Below, piece after piece: positions 42,622-51,715 of a stretch of DNA of 64,000 nt. Every line of letters starts with the position of its first letter. Within the stretch, counting starts at the first letter, position 1. The notes beneath the pieces are model-generated. The model was not told the DNA's origin, searched no databases, and saw nothing but the letters and a program-made list of their open reading frames with translations. This stretch comes from Aldehydirespirator sp963667505 (GTDB lineage: Bacteria; Actinomycetota; Acidimicrobiia; Acidimicrobiales; Aldehydirespiratoraceae), in NCBI GenBank assembly GCA_963667505.2, contig OY763490.2, forward strand, positions 992,001 through 1,056,000, written 5' to 3'. Position numbers and translations under genes: made by a program.

Positions 42622-43638
42622 ATGAGGGTCCTGGTAACCGGCGCCACCGGATTCGTGGGATCGCACACGGCCAAGGCCCTGCAGGACGCGGGCCACGCCG
42701 TGCGGGCCCTGGTGCGCACCCCGGCCAAGCTCGAGACGGTCACTGCCCGCGTCGGAGTCGATCTCGACTCGCTGGAGACGGCCGTAGGCGACATCGCCGA
42801 CGCCGACGCGGTCACCGCGGCCATCGACGGCTGCGACGCCGCGGTGCACGCGGCCGCGGTGGTGGGCACCGACCCGAGCTCGGAGGCCGACATCGAGGCC
42901 AGCAACTTCGCGGGCGCGCTCAACGTGCTGGGCTCCGCCGCCGACGCCGGCTGCGACCCGATAGTTCATGTGTCCAGCGCTGCGGCCCTGTTCCCGTTCG
43001 GCACCGACCCGGTGACCGGCGACCATCCCGTGGGCAGCGCCCGGATGCCCTACGCCCGGTCCAAGGCCGAGTCCGAGCACCTGGCCCGACGGTTCCAGGC
43101 CTCAGGGCGAGGCGTCGTGATCGTCTACCCCGGCGGCGTGTTCGGACCCGGCGACTACAACGAGTCCACCCAGGTCAAGCCGCTCAAGCTGTGGCTGACC
43201 AAGCCCTTCACCCGTTCGGCGGGCTACACCCTCAACGTGGTCGACGTGCGCGACATAGCCGCGGTGATCGCGGCGTCGATGCAGCCCGGCCGCGGCCCCA
43301 AGCGCTACATGATGTTCGGACACAACCTCACCGCCGACGAGTTGCTGGCGGTGCTGCGCGAGGTCACCGGCCGAGACATCAAGTCGGTGACCATGCCGAA
43401 GGCCCTGTTCCTGGCGTGGGGCCGTGTCGGTGACCTCGCCCGCCGCTTCGGCCGCGACCTGATCCTCACCTCCGAGGCCACCGAGTACATGTACAACACC
43501 TGCGCGGGAGACAACGCCCACACCGAGCAGGACACCGGTGTGACCCTGCGCTCCGCGGCCGAGTGCCTGTCAGACGCGATCGCCTGGATGCGCGACGAGG
43601 GCTACATCACCGCCGACGACGCCGGGGCGGTGTCCTAG
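42622..43638 (+). CDS. NAD-dependent epimerase/dehydratase (extended SDR), second tandem copy
   Basis: The 338-residue protein is a close paralogue of the preceding one: the first 45 residues differ at only a few positions. It has MRVLVTGATGFVGSHTAKAL, VHVSSAAALFPFGTDP, YARSK catalytic pair, GVFGPGDYNESTQVKPLKLW and TCAGDNAHTEQDTGVTLR. Catalytic Ser/Tyr/Lys are intact in both copies. Divergence is concentrated around substrate-pocket segments (YPALVV versus YPGGVF; RPVPRSGYTTTM versus KPFTRSAGYTLN), so they may have separate substrates. It ends the cluster 2 plus-strand run. Confidence 0.85.
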   Translation: MRVLVTGATGFVGSHTAKALQDAGHAVRALVRTPAKLETVTARVGVDLDSLETAVGDIADADAVTAAIDGCDAAVHAAAVVGTDPSSEADIEASNFAGALNVLGSAADAGCDPIVHVSSAAALFPFGTDPVTGDHPVGSARMPYARSKAESEHLARRFQASGRGVVIVYPGGVFGPGDYNESTQVKPLKLWLTKPFTRSAGYTLNVVDVRDIAAVIAASMQPGRGPKRYMMFGHNLTADELLAVLREVTGRDIKSVTMPKALFLAWGRVGDLARRFGRDLILTSEATEYMYNTCAGDNAHTEQDTGVTLRSAAECLSDAIAWMRDEGYITADDAGAVS

Positions 43639-43731
43639 AGGCCGAGCGGCGGCCGGGCGGGCCCCGGACCGGCGGGCGAGGTCGCTGTGGTGACGGTCGG
43701 AGCTGGGCAGGCGCATCCCTGATACTGAAAT

Positions 43732-43746
43732 ATCAATAATTTTGAT
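43732..43746. promoter_or_regulatory. AT-rich dyad before the ComF-like gene
   Basis: ATCAA-TAATT-TTGAT forms a perfect 5-bp-arm dyad in an otherwise GC-rich 150-base gap, next to GATACTGAAATATCAATA. The latter resembles, reversed, the TATTTCAATAT element at 37029. It may be an operator or promoter region for the hpf/secA-side genes, or the end of cluster 2; no clear -35/-10 pair is visible. Confidence 0.35.
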
Positions 43747-43788
43747 GATCTCATAGCTGTTGTCACACCGACGGCTTATGCTGCTTTC

Positions 43789-44349
43789 ATGCAGGATCGG
43801 CAGATCGACGGCGTGGACGAGCTGTGGGCGGGATGGCGCCATGAGGGCGCCGCGGCCGAGCTGGTGCGCGCCCTGAAGTACGGCCGGGTCACCGCGGCGG
43901 TCACGCCGATCGCCGACCGGATGGCGTCGGTGGTGCCCGCGGCGCCGGCCGCGGACGCGGTCACCTGGGCGCCCTGCAGCCCGACCCGCCGACGGGAGCG
44001 CGGCTTCGACCCCGCCGAGCTGCTGGCCCGGGCCCTGGCCCGACGGCTGCGGCTGCGGGCCCGCCCTTGGCTGCGCCGCCTCGACGACGAGCCCCAGACG
44101 GCCCGAAGCCGCGAGGGCCGGCTGGCCGGCCCCAGACTGACGGTCCGGCCCGGCCGCCTTCGGGGCTCGGTGCTGGTGGTCGACGACGTGTGCACCACCG
44201 GCTCGACGCTGCGGGTGGCCGCGGCCGCGCTGCGGTCCGGCGGCGCGGCGACGGTGGTCGCGGCGGTGGCCACGATGGCGCCTGCGCCGCCGGACGCCGC
44301 CGCGGCAGCCAGTGGCGGTACCTCTACCATGAGGGCGCGTCGAAGCTAG
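43789..44349 (+). CDS. ComF-family phosphoribosyltransferase-like protein
   Basis: The 186-residue protein has the ComF core: AAELVRALKYGR near residue 25, WAPCSPTRRRERGFDPAELL near 65-84, QTARSREGRL and the PRPP-binding VLVVDDVCTTGST near 130. The N-terminal zinc finger seen in many ComF proteins is missing. ComF proteins assist uptake or processing of transforming DNA, with an unclear enzymatic role. It lies just upstream of hpf, the usual actinobacterial arrangement comF-hpf-secA. The C-terminal 25 residues are Ala-rich. Confidence 0.82.
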   Translation: MQDRQIDGVDELWAGWRHEGAAAELVRALKYGRVTAAVTPIADRMASVVPAAPAADAVTWAPCSPTRRRERGFDPAELLARALARRLRLRARPWLRRLDDEPQTARSREGRLAGPRLTVRPGRLRGSVLVVDDVCTTGSTLRVAAAALRSGGAATVVAAVATMAPAPPDAAAAASGGTSTMRARRS

Positions 44350-44364
44350 GAAGGGAGGTTGGAC

Positions 44365-44964
44365 GTGGAGATATCGATAAGCAGCCGACACACGGCCGTG
44401 ACGCCGGGCCTCGAGGAGGCCGTGCGAGCCAAGATCGGGAGCCTCGACCGGTATCTGGACGATCTCGACACCGCCGAGGTCCATTTCGACGAGGCCCGCA
44501 ACCCCCGCATCGTCGACCGCGAGACATGCGAGGTGACCCTCACCGGCCACGGCCACCATCTGCGCTGCAAGGTCAACGCCCCCGACGCCTTCACCGCGGT
44601 CGACCTGGCCGAGGCCAAGCTGGAGCGCCAGATCCGCAAGCTGCGCACCAAGCTGCAGAACCGCCACCACGGACGGGGCGACACGATCCGCACCGGCTCC
44701 GCCTCACCAGCCGGCAGCCCGGCCGCGATGTTGCCCGACACCGACCCGGCCCCGTTCGAGGACGCCGACGAGTTCGAGCCCGAGCTGCGCATCGTCAAGA
44801 CCAAGCGGTTCCACCTCGGGCCGCTCACCCCGCCGGAGGCCGCCCTGAAGATGGACCTGCTCGGCCACGGCTTCTTCTTCTTCATCAACTCCGCCACCGG
44901 CCGCTCCGCGGTCGTGTACCGCCGCGACGACGGCGCGGTGGGCCTCATCGACGAGGCCGGCTGA
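44365..44964 (+). CDS. hpf: Ribosome hibernation promoting factor, long form
   Basis: Long-form HPF joins two 70S ribosomes into inactive 100S dimers in starved cells. About 199 residues from GTG 44365, eight bases after AGGAAGGGAGG; a TTG at 44359 is an alternative. The N-terminal ribosome-binding domain (about 1-95: ISISSRHTAVTPGLEEAVRA, LDRYLDDLDTAEVHFDE) is followed by a linker and a C-terminal dimerisation domain (about 140-199: IVKTKRFHLGPLTPPEAALK, LLGHGFFFFINSATG). The position before secA is conserved in actinobacteria. Confidence 0.93.
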   Translation: MEISISSRHTAVTPGLEEAVRAKIGSLDRYLDDLDTAEVHFDEARNPRIVDRETCEVTLTGHGHHLRCKVNAPDAFTAVDLAEAKLERQIRKLRTKLQNRHHGRGDTIRTGSASPAGSPAAMLPDTDPAPFEDADEFEPELRIVKTKRFHLGPLTPPEAALKMDLLGHGFFFFINSATGRSAVVYRRDDGAVGLIDEAG

Positions 44965-44985
44965 GGCGGAGGCGGGTCGGCACCG

Positions 44986-47754
44986 ATGTCGCTGTTCAAG
45001 CGCGTCCTGCGCTCGGGAGAGGGCCGAAAGCTCAAGGCGCTTCAGGCACTGGTCCCCGACGTCGGCGCGCTCGAGCCCGAGATGAAGCGGCTCGACGACG
45101 ACGGTCTGCGGGCCCGCACCGCGGAGTTCCGCGGCCGTCTGGACAGGGGAGAGGCGCCCGACGACCTGCTGATCGAGTCCTTCGCGGTGGTGCGAGAGGC
45201 CGCGTGGCGGGTCCTCGGCCAGCGGCACTTCGACGTCCAGATCGTCGGCGGCGCGGCCCTGCACCTGGGATGGGTGGCCGAGATGCGCACCGGCGAGGGG
45301 AAGACCCTCACCTCCACGCTGCCGATCTACCTCACCGGGCTCACCGGGCGGGGCGTGCACGTCGTGACGGTCAACGACTACCTCGCCGGGCGGGACGCGG
45401 CCTGGATGGGCCAGCTCTTCAAGTGGCTCGGCCTCAGCGTCGGGCTGGTCGTCCCCGGCTCCAGGGGCGCCGACCACAAGCGGCGCCAGTACGCCTGCGA
45501 CGTCACCTATGGCACCAACAACGAGTTCGGGTTCGACTACCTGCGCGACAACATGGCCATGTTGCGGGCCGAGCAGGTGCAGAGGGGCCACCACTACTGC
45601 ATCGTCGACGAGATCGACTCAATCCTGATCGACGAGGCCCGCACCCCGCTCATCATCAGCGGCCGGGTGGCCGACGCGGCCGGCCTCTATACCCGCTTCG
45701 CGGGCATCGTCCGCGGCCTGCAGCGCGACGTCCACTACGAGGTCGACGAGGAGAAGCGCACCGTCGCCCCGCTCGAGGACGGCGTCCACGCGGTGGAGCG
45801 GGTGCTCGGGGTCGAGAATCTCTACGACATGGTGTCCCAGAACCTCGTGCACCAACTCCAGGCCGCGCTTCGGGCCAAGGAGCTCTACCGGCGCGACCGC
45901 GACTACATCGTCGACCGCAACCAGGTCAAGATCGTCGACGAGTTCACCGGCCGGATCCTGGAGGGGCGGCGGTGGTCCGACGGGCTGCACCAGGCCGTCG
46001 AGGCCAAGGAGGGCGTGGCCATCAAGGAGGAGAACCAGACGCTGGCCACCATCACCCTGCAGAACTACTACCGGCTGTACGAGCGTCTCGCCGGCATGAC
46101 CGGCACCGCCCAGACCGAGGCCAGCGAGCTGATGTCCACCTACGGGCTGCACGTGGTGAGCGTTCCCACCAACCTGCCGACGGTGCGCGAGGACCGGGCC
46201 GACCTGATCTACAAGACCGAGGACGCCAAGTTCGCGGCGTGCGTGGAGGACATCGCCGCCCGCGTCGAGGACGGCCAGCCCGTGCTGGTGGGCACGGTGT
46301 CGGTGGAGAAGTCCGAGAAGCTGTCGCGCCTGCTCGGCAAGCAGGGGATCGCCCACGAGGTGCTCAACGCCAAGCAGCACCACCGCGAGGCCGAGATCGT
46401 CACCCAGGCAGGCAGGCTGGGCTCGGTGACCGTGGCCACCAACATGGCCGGCCGAGGCGTCGACATCCTCCTCGGCGGCAACCCCGACGGCCTGGCTCAG
46501 CGGGACTTGCGGGCTGAGGGGCTCGATCCCGAGTCGTCCGACGGCGAGCGGCGCCTGGCCGTGCTGACCGCCAAGCACGCCGAGGTCACCGACCGCGAGC
46601 GCGAGCAGGTGCTGGAGCTCGGCGGCCTGTACGTGCTGGGCACCGAGCGCCACGAGAGCCGCCGCATCGACAACCAGCTGCGGGGCCGGTCCGGCCGCCA
46701 GGGGGACCCCGGCGAGAGCCGCTTCTACCTGTCGCTGGAGGACGAGCTGATGAGCCGCTTCGCCACCGGCGCCATGAACTGGGTGATGGACAAGGCGCTG
46801 CCCGAGGACGTGCCGATCGAGGCGGGCATGGTCACCAAGGCGATCGAGCGGGCCCAGAACACTGTCGAGCAGCGCAACGCCGAGACCCGCAAGAACGTCC
46901 TCAAGTACGACGAGGTCATGAACGCTCAGCGCAAGGTGATCTACCGGCGGCGCGAGCAGATCCTCGACGGAGCGGACCTGCGAGCCGAGACGCTGGAGTA
47001 CCTGGCTTCGGCGGTGGACGCCGCCGTCGGCACGTACTGCGAGTCTGAGCACGCCGAGGAGTGGGACCTCGACGGGCTCGGCACGGAGCTGGCGTCGATG
47101 TGGCCCGGCGGGGCGGAGAACTCCTCGCTGCGGGACGCGACGACCGTCGAGCAGCTCTCCGAGACGCTCAACGACGCCGCCGTCGAGCACTACCGCGGCC
47201 GCGAGCGCGAGCTGGGCGACGCGGTGATGCGCGAGGCCGAGCGCCAAGTCATGCTGCGGCTGATCGACCAGAAGTGGCGCACCCACCTTCACGAGATGGA
47301 CCTGCTGCGGGAGGGCATCCACCTGCGGGCCATGGGCCAGAAGGACCCGGCCACCGAATGGCAGCGCGAGGGCTTCGACATGTTCGGCCAGATGATGGAC
47401 GGCATCGCCGCGGACTTCGTCCGCTACGTCATGCATGTCCAGCTGGCCCAGCGCCCGTCGGCCGACGAGCAGCGGCTGGTGGGCGTCAGCGCCACCAAGA
47501 GCGGCGAGGCGCAGCCGGCGATGGCCGCCGCCGGGGCCCCCGCCGGATCGGGCGGCCGCACCACGGCTGCGGCCGGCGGGGCCGCGGCAGCGTCGGGAAC
47601 GGCCATGCCCCGGACGGCGGGCGCCAACAGGCCCGCGCCGCGGGTCCCGGTGGTGAAGACCGAGCTCGAGAAGGTGGGCCGCAACCAGCCGTGTCCGTGC
47701 GGCAGCGGCCGGAAGTTCAAGATGTGCCACGGACGGCCCGGCGCGGCGGGCTGA
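44986..47754 (+). CDS. secA: Preprotein translocase ATPase SecA
   Basis: SecA drives export of unfolded preproteins through SecYEG. The 922-residue protein has Walker A AEMRTGEGKT near residue 100, the DEAD-like VDEIDSILIDEARTPL near 207, the preprotein cross-linking domain (about 220-370), the helical scaffold/wing region (about 600-830), and a C-terminal SEC-C zinc motif (CPCGSGRKFKMCH) after a low-complexity Ala/Gly linker (about 840-895). It follows hpf by 21 bases and precedes prfB by 6, so the three are probably co-transcribed. Confidence 0.98.
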   Translation: MSLFKRVLRSGEGRKLKALQALVPDVGALEPEMKRLDDDGLRARTAEFRGRLDRGEAPDDLLIESFAVVREAAWRVLGQRHFDVQIVGGAALHLGWVAEMRTGEGKTLTSTLPIYLTGLTGRGVHVVTVNDYLAGRDAAWMGQLFKWLGLSVGLVVPGSRGADHKRRQYACDVTYGTNNEFGFDYLRDNMAMLRAEQVQRGHHYCIVDEIDSILIDEARTPLIISGRVADAAGLYTRFAGIVRGLQRDVHYEVDEEKRTVAPLEDGVHAVERVLGVENLYDMVSQNLVHQLQAALRAKELYRRDRDYIVDRNQVKIVDEFTGRILEGRRWSDGLHQAVEAKEGVAIKEENQTLATITLQNYYRLYERLAGMTGTAQTEASELMSTYGLHVVSVPTNLPTVREDRADLIYKTEDAKFAACVEDIAARVEDGQPVLVGTVSVEKSEKLSRLLGKQGIAHEVLNAKQHHREAEIVTQAGRLGSVTVATNMAGRGVDILLGGNPDGLAQRDLRAEGLDPESSDGERRLAVLTAKHAEVTDREREQVLELGGLYVLGTERHESRRIDNQLRGRSGRQGDPGESRFYLSLEDELMSRFATGAMNWVMDKALPEDVPIEAGMVTKAIERAQNTVEQRNAETRKNVLKYDEVMNAQRKVIYRRREQILDGADLRAETLEYLASAVDAAVGTYCESEHAEEWDLDGLGTELASMWPGGAENSSLRDATTVEQLSETLNDAAVEHYRGRERELGDAVMREAERQVMLRLIDQKWRTHLHEMDLLREGIHLRAMGQKDPATEWQREGFDMFGQMMDGIAADFVRYVMHVQLAQRPSADEQRLVGVSATKSGEAQPAMAAAGAPAGSGGRTTAAAGGAAAASGTAMPRTAGANRPAPRVPVVKTELEKVGRNQPCPCGSGRKFKMCHGRPGAAG

Positions 47755-47760
47755 GGATCC

Positions 47761-48930
47761 GTGCAGGACTTCGCCGAGGAACTGCGCCACCTGCGGGGCC
47801 GTCTCGACGAGGCCGAGGCCTACATGCGGATCGGGGCGCTTCGGGTCAGGCGGCCCCAGCTGGAAGCCGAGTCCTCGCGGCCCGACCTGTGGGACCAGCC
47901 GGAGCGGGCCCGGGCCGTCACCTCCGAGTTGGCCGCGATCAGCGAGGACCTGGAGCTCTTCGACCGGCTCGACGAAGACCTCTCCGACACCGAGACGCTC
48001 CACGAACTGGCCGTCGAGGAGGACGATTCCTCCGTGGAGTCCGAGATCGCCGGGCTGGTGAGGGCGCTCGGCGAGCGGTTCGACCAACTCGAGACGCGTT
48101 CGCTGTTCACCGGGGAGTTCGACGAACGCGACGCGGTGTGCCAGATCAAGTCCGGCGAGGGCGGCACCGACGCCCAAGACTGGGCCGAGATGCTGCTGCG
48201 CATGTATCGGCGCTGGGCCGAGCGCCGCGGCTTCGACATAGAGGTCACCGCGCTCTCGGAAGGCACCGAGGCCGGATTCTCCAGCGTCGACTTCCTCGTC
48301 AAGGGCCGCTGCGCCTACGGCTGGATGCGCTCCGAGCACGGCGTGCACCGGCTGGTACGGATCTCGCCGTTCAACAACGAGGGCAAGCGCCAGACCGCGT
48401 TCACCGCGGTGGAGGTGGCCCCGTTCTTCGAGGAAGTGGCCGACGAGGTGGCCATCGACGAGAAGGACCTGCGGGTGGACACCTACCGCTCGTCGGGCGC
48501 GGGCGGCCAGCACGTCAACGTCACCGACTCCGCGGTGCGCATAACCCATCTGCCCACAGGGATCGTGACCAGCTGCCAGAACGAGCGCAGCCAGCACCAG
48601 AACAAGGAGCGGGCCATGCAGATGCTGGCCGCCAAGCTGCTCGACCTGGAGCGCAAGCGGCGCAGCGACGAGATCGCGGGCATCAAGGGCGAGCAGCGCA
48701 ACGTGGGCTTCGGCAGCCAGATCCGCAGCTACGTGATGCAGCCCTACCAGATGGTCAGGGACCAGCGCACCCGCCACGAGACCTCCAACGTCGAGGCGGT
48801 GCTGGGCGGTCAGCTCGACCCGTTCATGGAGTCGTGGCTGCGGTGGAGCCGGGCCTGCTCCGCGGCCGAGCCCGAGCGGGCTGATACCGTCGCCGCGTCC
48901 GCCCGGCCCGCCGCGGGAGGAGCCGCGTGA
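47761..48930 (+). CDS. prfB: Peptide chain release factor 2
   Basis: RF2 recognises UGA and UAA and triggers release of the finished peptide. The 389-residue protein shows the RF2 stop-recognition tripeptide SPF (in ISPFNNEGKRQTAF, near residue 202) and the catalytic GGQ in SSGAGGQHVNVTDSAVR near 248. It starts at GTG 47761. The frame is continuous from start to stop, so there is no programmed +1 frameshift of the kind found in many other bacteria. The last 20 residues are Ala/Pro-rich. The order secA-prfB-ftsE-ftsX is common in actinobacteria. Confidence 0.97.
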   Translation: MQDFAEELRHLRGRLDEAEAYMRIGALRVRRPQLEAESSRPDLWDQPERARAVTSELAAISEDLELFDRLDEDLSDTETLHELAVEEDDSSVESEIAGLVRALGERFDQLETRSLFTGEFDERDAVCQIKSGEGGTDAQDWAEMLLRMYRRWAERRGFDIEVTALSEGTEAGFSSVDFLVKGRCAYGWMRSEHGVHRLVRISPFNNEGKRQTAFTAVEVAPFFEEVADEVAIDEKDLRVDTYRSSGAGGQHVNVTDSAVRITHLPTGIVTSCQNERSQHQNKERAMQMLAAKLLDLERKRRSDEIAGIKGEQRNVGFGSQIRSYVMQPYQMVRDQRTRHETSNVEAVLGGQLDPFMESWLRWSRACSAAEPERADTVAASARPAAGGAA

Positions 48931-48943
48931 CCGAGGGGTCCCC

Positions 48944-49621
48944 ATGATCAAGATGGAGAAGGTCACCAAGGTCTTCAAGGGCGACGTCGTGGCGCTGCGC
49001 GACGTGAGCATCGACATCGGCAAGGGCGAGTTCGTCTTCCTGGTGGGCCCCTCGGGTTCGGGCAAGTCCACGTTCATCCGCCTGCTCAACCGGGAGGACG
49101 TGCCCGAGCACGGCCGCATCTTCGTGGCCGGACGCGACATCGGCGGCCTCAGCGCGTGGCGGGTTCCCTACCTTCGCCGCAACATCGGCTACGTGTTCCA
49201 GGACTTCAAGCTGCTGTCCAAGAAGACCGTGGCCGAGAACGTGGCGTTCGCGCTGGAGGTGATCGGCAAGGGCTCCCATGTGATCAACCGTCAGGTGCCT
49301 GCCATCCTCGACCTGGTCGGGTTGTCGCGCAAGATGGACCGCTTCCCCCACGAGCTGTCCGGCGGCGAGCAGCAGAGGGTGTCGATCGCCCGGGCGTTCG
49401 TGAACCGGCCGCTGATCCTGTTGGCCGACGAGCCCACCGGCAACCTAGACCCCAGCACCTCGGTGGGGATCATGCGCCTGCTGGAGCGGATCAACGAGAC
49501 GGGCACCACCGTGGTGATGGCCACCCACGACAGCAGCGTGGTGGACAGCATGCGCCAGCGGGTCGTCGAGCTGGATCGGGGCATGGTCGTGCGCGATCAG
49601 GCCAGAGGCGTCTACGAGTAG
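48944..49621 (+). CDS. ftsE: Cell-division ABC ATPase FtsE
   Basis: FtsE powers the FtsEX complex, which activates peptidoglycan hydrolases at the septum instead of transporting a substrate. The 225-residue protein has Walker A VGPSGSGKST near residue 36, Q-loop VFQDFKLL, signature LSGGEQQRVSIARA near 137, Walker B LLADEPTGNLDPS and H-loop MATHDSSVVD. ATG 48944 lies 13 bases after prfB. It ends TACGAGTAG, and CGAGTAGC recurs 37 bases on, just before ftsX: a possible further duplicated gene end. Confidence 0.97.
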   Translation: MIKMEKVTKVFKGDVVALRDVSIDIGKGEFVFLVGPSGSGKSTFIRLLNREDVPEHGRIFVAGRDIGGLSAWRVPYLRRNIGYVFQDFKLLSKKTVAENVAFALEVIGKGSHVINRQVPAILDLVGLSRKMDRFPHELSGGEQQRVSIARAFVNRPLILLADEPTGNLDPSTSVGIMRLLERINETGTTVVMATHDSSVVDSMRQRVVELDRGMVVRDQARGVYE

Positions 49622-49670
49622 CGGTTCCGTGCAGGCGTCCGTCCCGGGCTGCGAGTAGCCCGCCCGCCCG

Positions 49671-50564
49671 ATGTTCACGCTCCGCTACGCGCTGAGGGAG
49701 ACCGGCCAGAACCTCTGGCGCAACATCCTGCTGGCGGTGGCCACCGTGATCACGGTCGGGGTGTCGCTGGCCATGTTCGGCGGCTTCCTGCTGTTCCAGG
49801 TGGCGGTGGACAACGCGACGGCCCGCTGGGAGGACGGGGTGGAGTTCATCGTGTGGATGAACGCCGACGCCGACGAGGACCAGGACGCGAGCCTGCGCAA
49901 CCAGCTTCAGGAGAGCCCCGGCGTGCTGAACTGGACCTACGTCGACCAGCAGCAGGCCTACGAGGAGTTCAGGGAGATTTTCGAGGACACGCCGGAACTG
50001 CTCGACGTGGTGACCGCCGAGGGCGTGCCGCCGTACTACCGGGTGGCGCCGACCGATCCCGACCCCGACGTGGTGGAGGAGCTGGGCAGCCAGTTCCAGG
50101 GACGGCCCGGCGTCCGTACCGTGACCTTCGCGGGCGACGTGATCCGAGACGTCCAGAATCTGGCCGACCGGGCCGGCCGGGTGCTCTTCGCGGGCTCGCT
50201 GGTCCTTCTGGCCGCTTCGATTCTGCTGATCCTCAACACGCTGGCCGTCGCCATCGGCAACCGACGGACCGAGATCGAGATCATGCGGCTGGTGGGGGCC
50301 ACCAAGTGGTTCATCCGAGTGCCGTTCATGCTCGAGGGCCTGGTCCAGGGCCTGATGGGCGCGGTGGTGGCGATGGTCAGCAACATGCTGCTGCGCACCT
50401 ACGTGATCGACCAGTTCAGCGACGCCGACGCCCTGCAGCTGCTGGCCGGCTTCAAGGTCGACGATCCGGCGGTGTTCCGGATCAACCTGCTGATGCTGGC
50501 CGTCGGCGGCGTGGTCGCGGTGATCGGCTCAGCCATCGCCGTAGCCCTCCACCTCGACAAGTAA
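49671..50564 (+). CDS. ftsX: Cell-division membrane protein FtsX
   Basis: FtsX is the membrane partner of FtsE and contacts cell-wall hydrolases or their activators through its outer loop. The 297-residue protein has an N-terminal cytoplasmic segment, a first membrane helix near 21-43, a large extracellular domain (about 45-170), then three helices (about 172-195, 222-243, 262-290) with the characteristic RRTEIEIMRLVGATKWFIRVPF near 200-222. Length is normal for actinobacterial FtsX. ATG 49671 lies 49 bases after ftsE. Confidence 0.96.
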   Translation: MFTLRYALRETGQNLWRNILLAVATVITVGVSLAMFGGFLLFQVAVDNATARWEDGVEFIVWMNADADEDQDASLRNQLQESPGVLNWTYVDQQQAYEEFREIFEDTPELLDVVTAEGVPPYYRVAPTDPDPDVVEELGSQFQGRPGVRTVTFAGDVIRDVQNLADRAGRVLFAGSLVLLAASILLILNTLAVAIGNRRTEIEIMRLVGATKWFIRVPFMLEGLVQGLMGAVVAMVSNMLLRTYVIDQFSDADALQLLAGFKVDDPAVFRINLLMLAVGGVVAVIGSAIAVALHLDK

Positions 50565-50583
50565 CCCTGCGCCACCGCCGCAG

Positions 50584-50600
50584 GCGGCCCGAGAGGCCGC
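50584..50600. terminator. Short GC hairpin after ftsX
   Basis: GCGGCC (50584-50589), loop CGAGA, GGCCGC (50595-50600) forms a 6-bp stem 20 bases after the ftsX stop, without a U-run. It could end the secA-ftsX transcript. Confidence 0.4.
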
Positions 50601-50661
50601 GCTGGGTGTCGCAACCCTTCAGACCATTCTCACCCGATCATCGCCTTCTGTATTTACATGC

Positions 50662-50667
50662 TATAAT
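50662..50667 (+). promoter_or_regulatory. Consensus -10 box before the island operon
   Basis: A perfect TATAAT lies in an AT-rich patch 47 bases before ATG 50714. No good -35 is visible 16-18 bases upstream. It marks a separate transcription start for the genes that follow. Confidence 0.45.
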
Positions 50668-50713
50668 ATTGATTCACAGCTTCCCCCACAGGTGAGACGA
50701 TCGAGGGAAAGCC

Positions 50714-51715
50714 ATGCTGTTGAATGATCACGTCACCGACCTTGTACGCGTAGGGTTCAGGCCGGTGAAAGCCGACGAACTCCTGAACCGCCTGCTGGCG
50801 CGCGGCGTGGCGCGACAAGTTCAGCCGAGTTCCGGCGCATTGCGGGCTGTGCGGTTCAAGCACATCGAGGTCGCAGCGGCCTCCGATGCGGGGGAGCGTC
50901 AAATGCGGGCCCGCTGGCGCGAGCGGGTGGGCAATTCGGAGATCAGCTATGTCCTGATCGCCGACGACGTCGACAGCCCGGGACGCGTGCTGGCACTAGG
51001 CCCCAGCACGCCTCAAGACCCGATCCGCTCCGTGGCCTGCGCTCGACTTGCAGCGGCAGTCGAGGAGGCCGCGGCCATGTCGGACCTCGACGCGGTGCGC
51101 CACATCGCAGCGGGGCTGGCTCGGCTGGCCGGTCGGGGCATGGTCGTGCACGGGCTGCTTACTAGACACACGCTGGAGTCCCGTCTCCTCGAGGAACCCG
51201 GCTTCCAGGCGTTCGCCCTCCAGGCTCTCGAGGGAGTGCGGATCGACGGCGACTGGCGCTCCGTGCTGGTCGGTGTCGGATACGACATCGAGCGACTGGA
51301 GCCGCGGGGCTATCTCGCCCGCTTCGAGGGGCGGCCGGTCGCGGTCGTGCATCCGAAGGCCGACCCCCGAGACTTCATGCGCCTCGACCAAGCGGGCCGT
51401 CCATCCGAGGGCGTCCTAGCGGCCGACTGCCGCGCCCGCGGCGCCCGCTACGGCATCCTCGCCTGCCGGAACCGCTACCGCCTCTTCGACTGCGGCCCGT
51501 CGTCGTCCACCGCCGAATGGCTGGACCTCGACGCCGACCTCCTAGACGAGGAGCGCCGCTCCTATCTGGCCCTGCTCGCCCCGGGCTTCTTGGCCCAGGG
51601 CCGCTTGGCCGACCTTCAGGCCGACACGGCTGGATGTACGTCCTCACCTCACTCTGGAAGTAGCCTGCCTGACGTATCGAGGGATTACTGCGATGGGGGG
51701 CGGTCAGCCCAGTGA
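50714..51715 (+). CDS. Unidentified protein; possibly truncated upstream partner of the ATPase
   Basis: I do not recognise this 333-residue protein. Residues 1-305 are GC-rich, soluble and mixed alpha/beta, with ISYVLIADDVDSPGRVLALG near 78, a charged helical stretch, and RNRYRLFDCGPSSSTAEWLD near 255. This loosely recalls N-terminal parts of large restriction-modification or DNA-processing enzymes, at low confidence. The last 25 residues (after LADLQADTAG) change composition to that of the lower-GC island, as if the gene had been cut and fused. Its stop overlaps the GTG of the ATPase gene (GTGA), so the three genes 50714-53654 are read as one operon. Confidence 0.5.
   Translation: MLLNDHVTDLVRVGFRPVKADELLNRLLARGVARQVQPSSGALRAVRFKHIEVAAASDAGERQMRARWRERVGNSEISYVLIADDVDSPGRVLALGPSTPQDPIRSVACARLAAAVEEAAAMSDLDAVRHIAAGLARLAGRGMVVHGLLTRHTLESRLLEEPGFQAFALQALEGVRIDGDWRSVLVGVGYDIERLEPRGYLARFEGRPVAVVHPKADPRDFMRLDQAGRPSEGVLAADCRARGARYGILACRNRYRLFDCGPSSSTAEWLDLDADLLDEERRSYLALLAPGFLAQGRLADLQADTAGCTSSPHSGSSLPDVSRDYCDGGRSAQ

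Noticed and set aside
47761..48930. Programmed +1 frameshift in prfB
   Set aside because: The RF2 frame is continuous from GTG to stop with no early in-frame UGA.
45619..49140. A 1173-codon open frame on the minus strand opposite secA and prfB
   Set aside because: It is a shadow of high GC codon bias; secA, prfB and ftsE on the plus strand have full family motifs.
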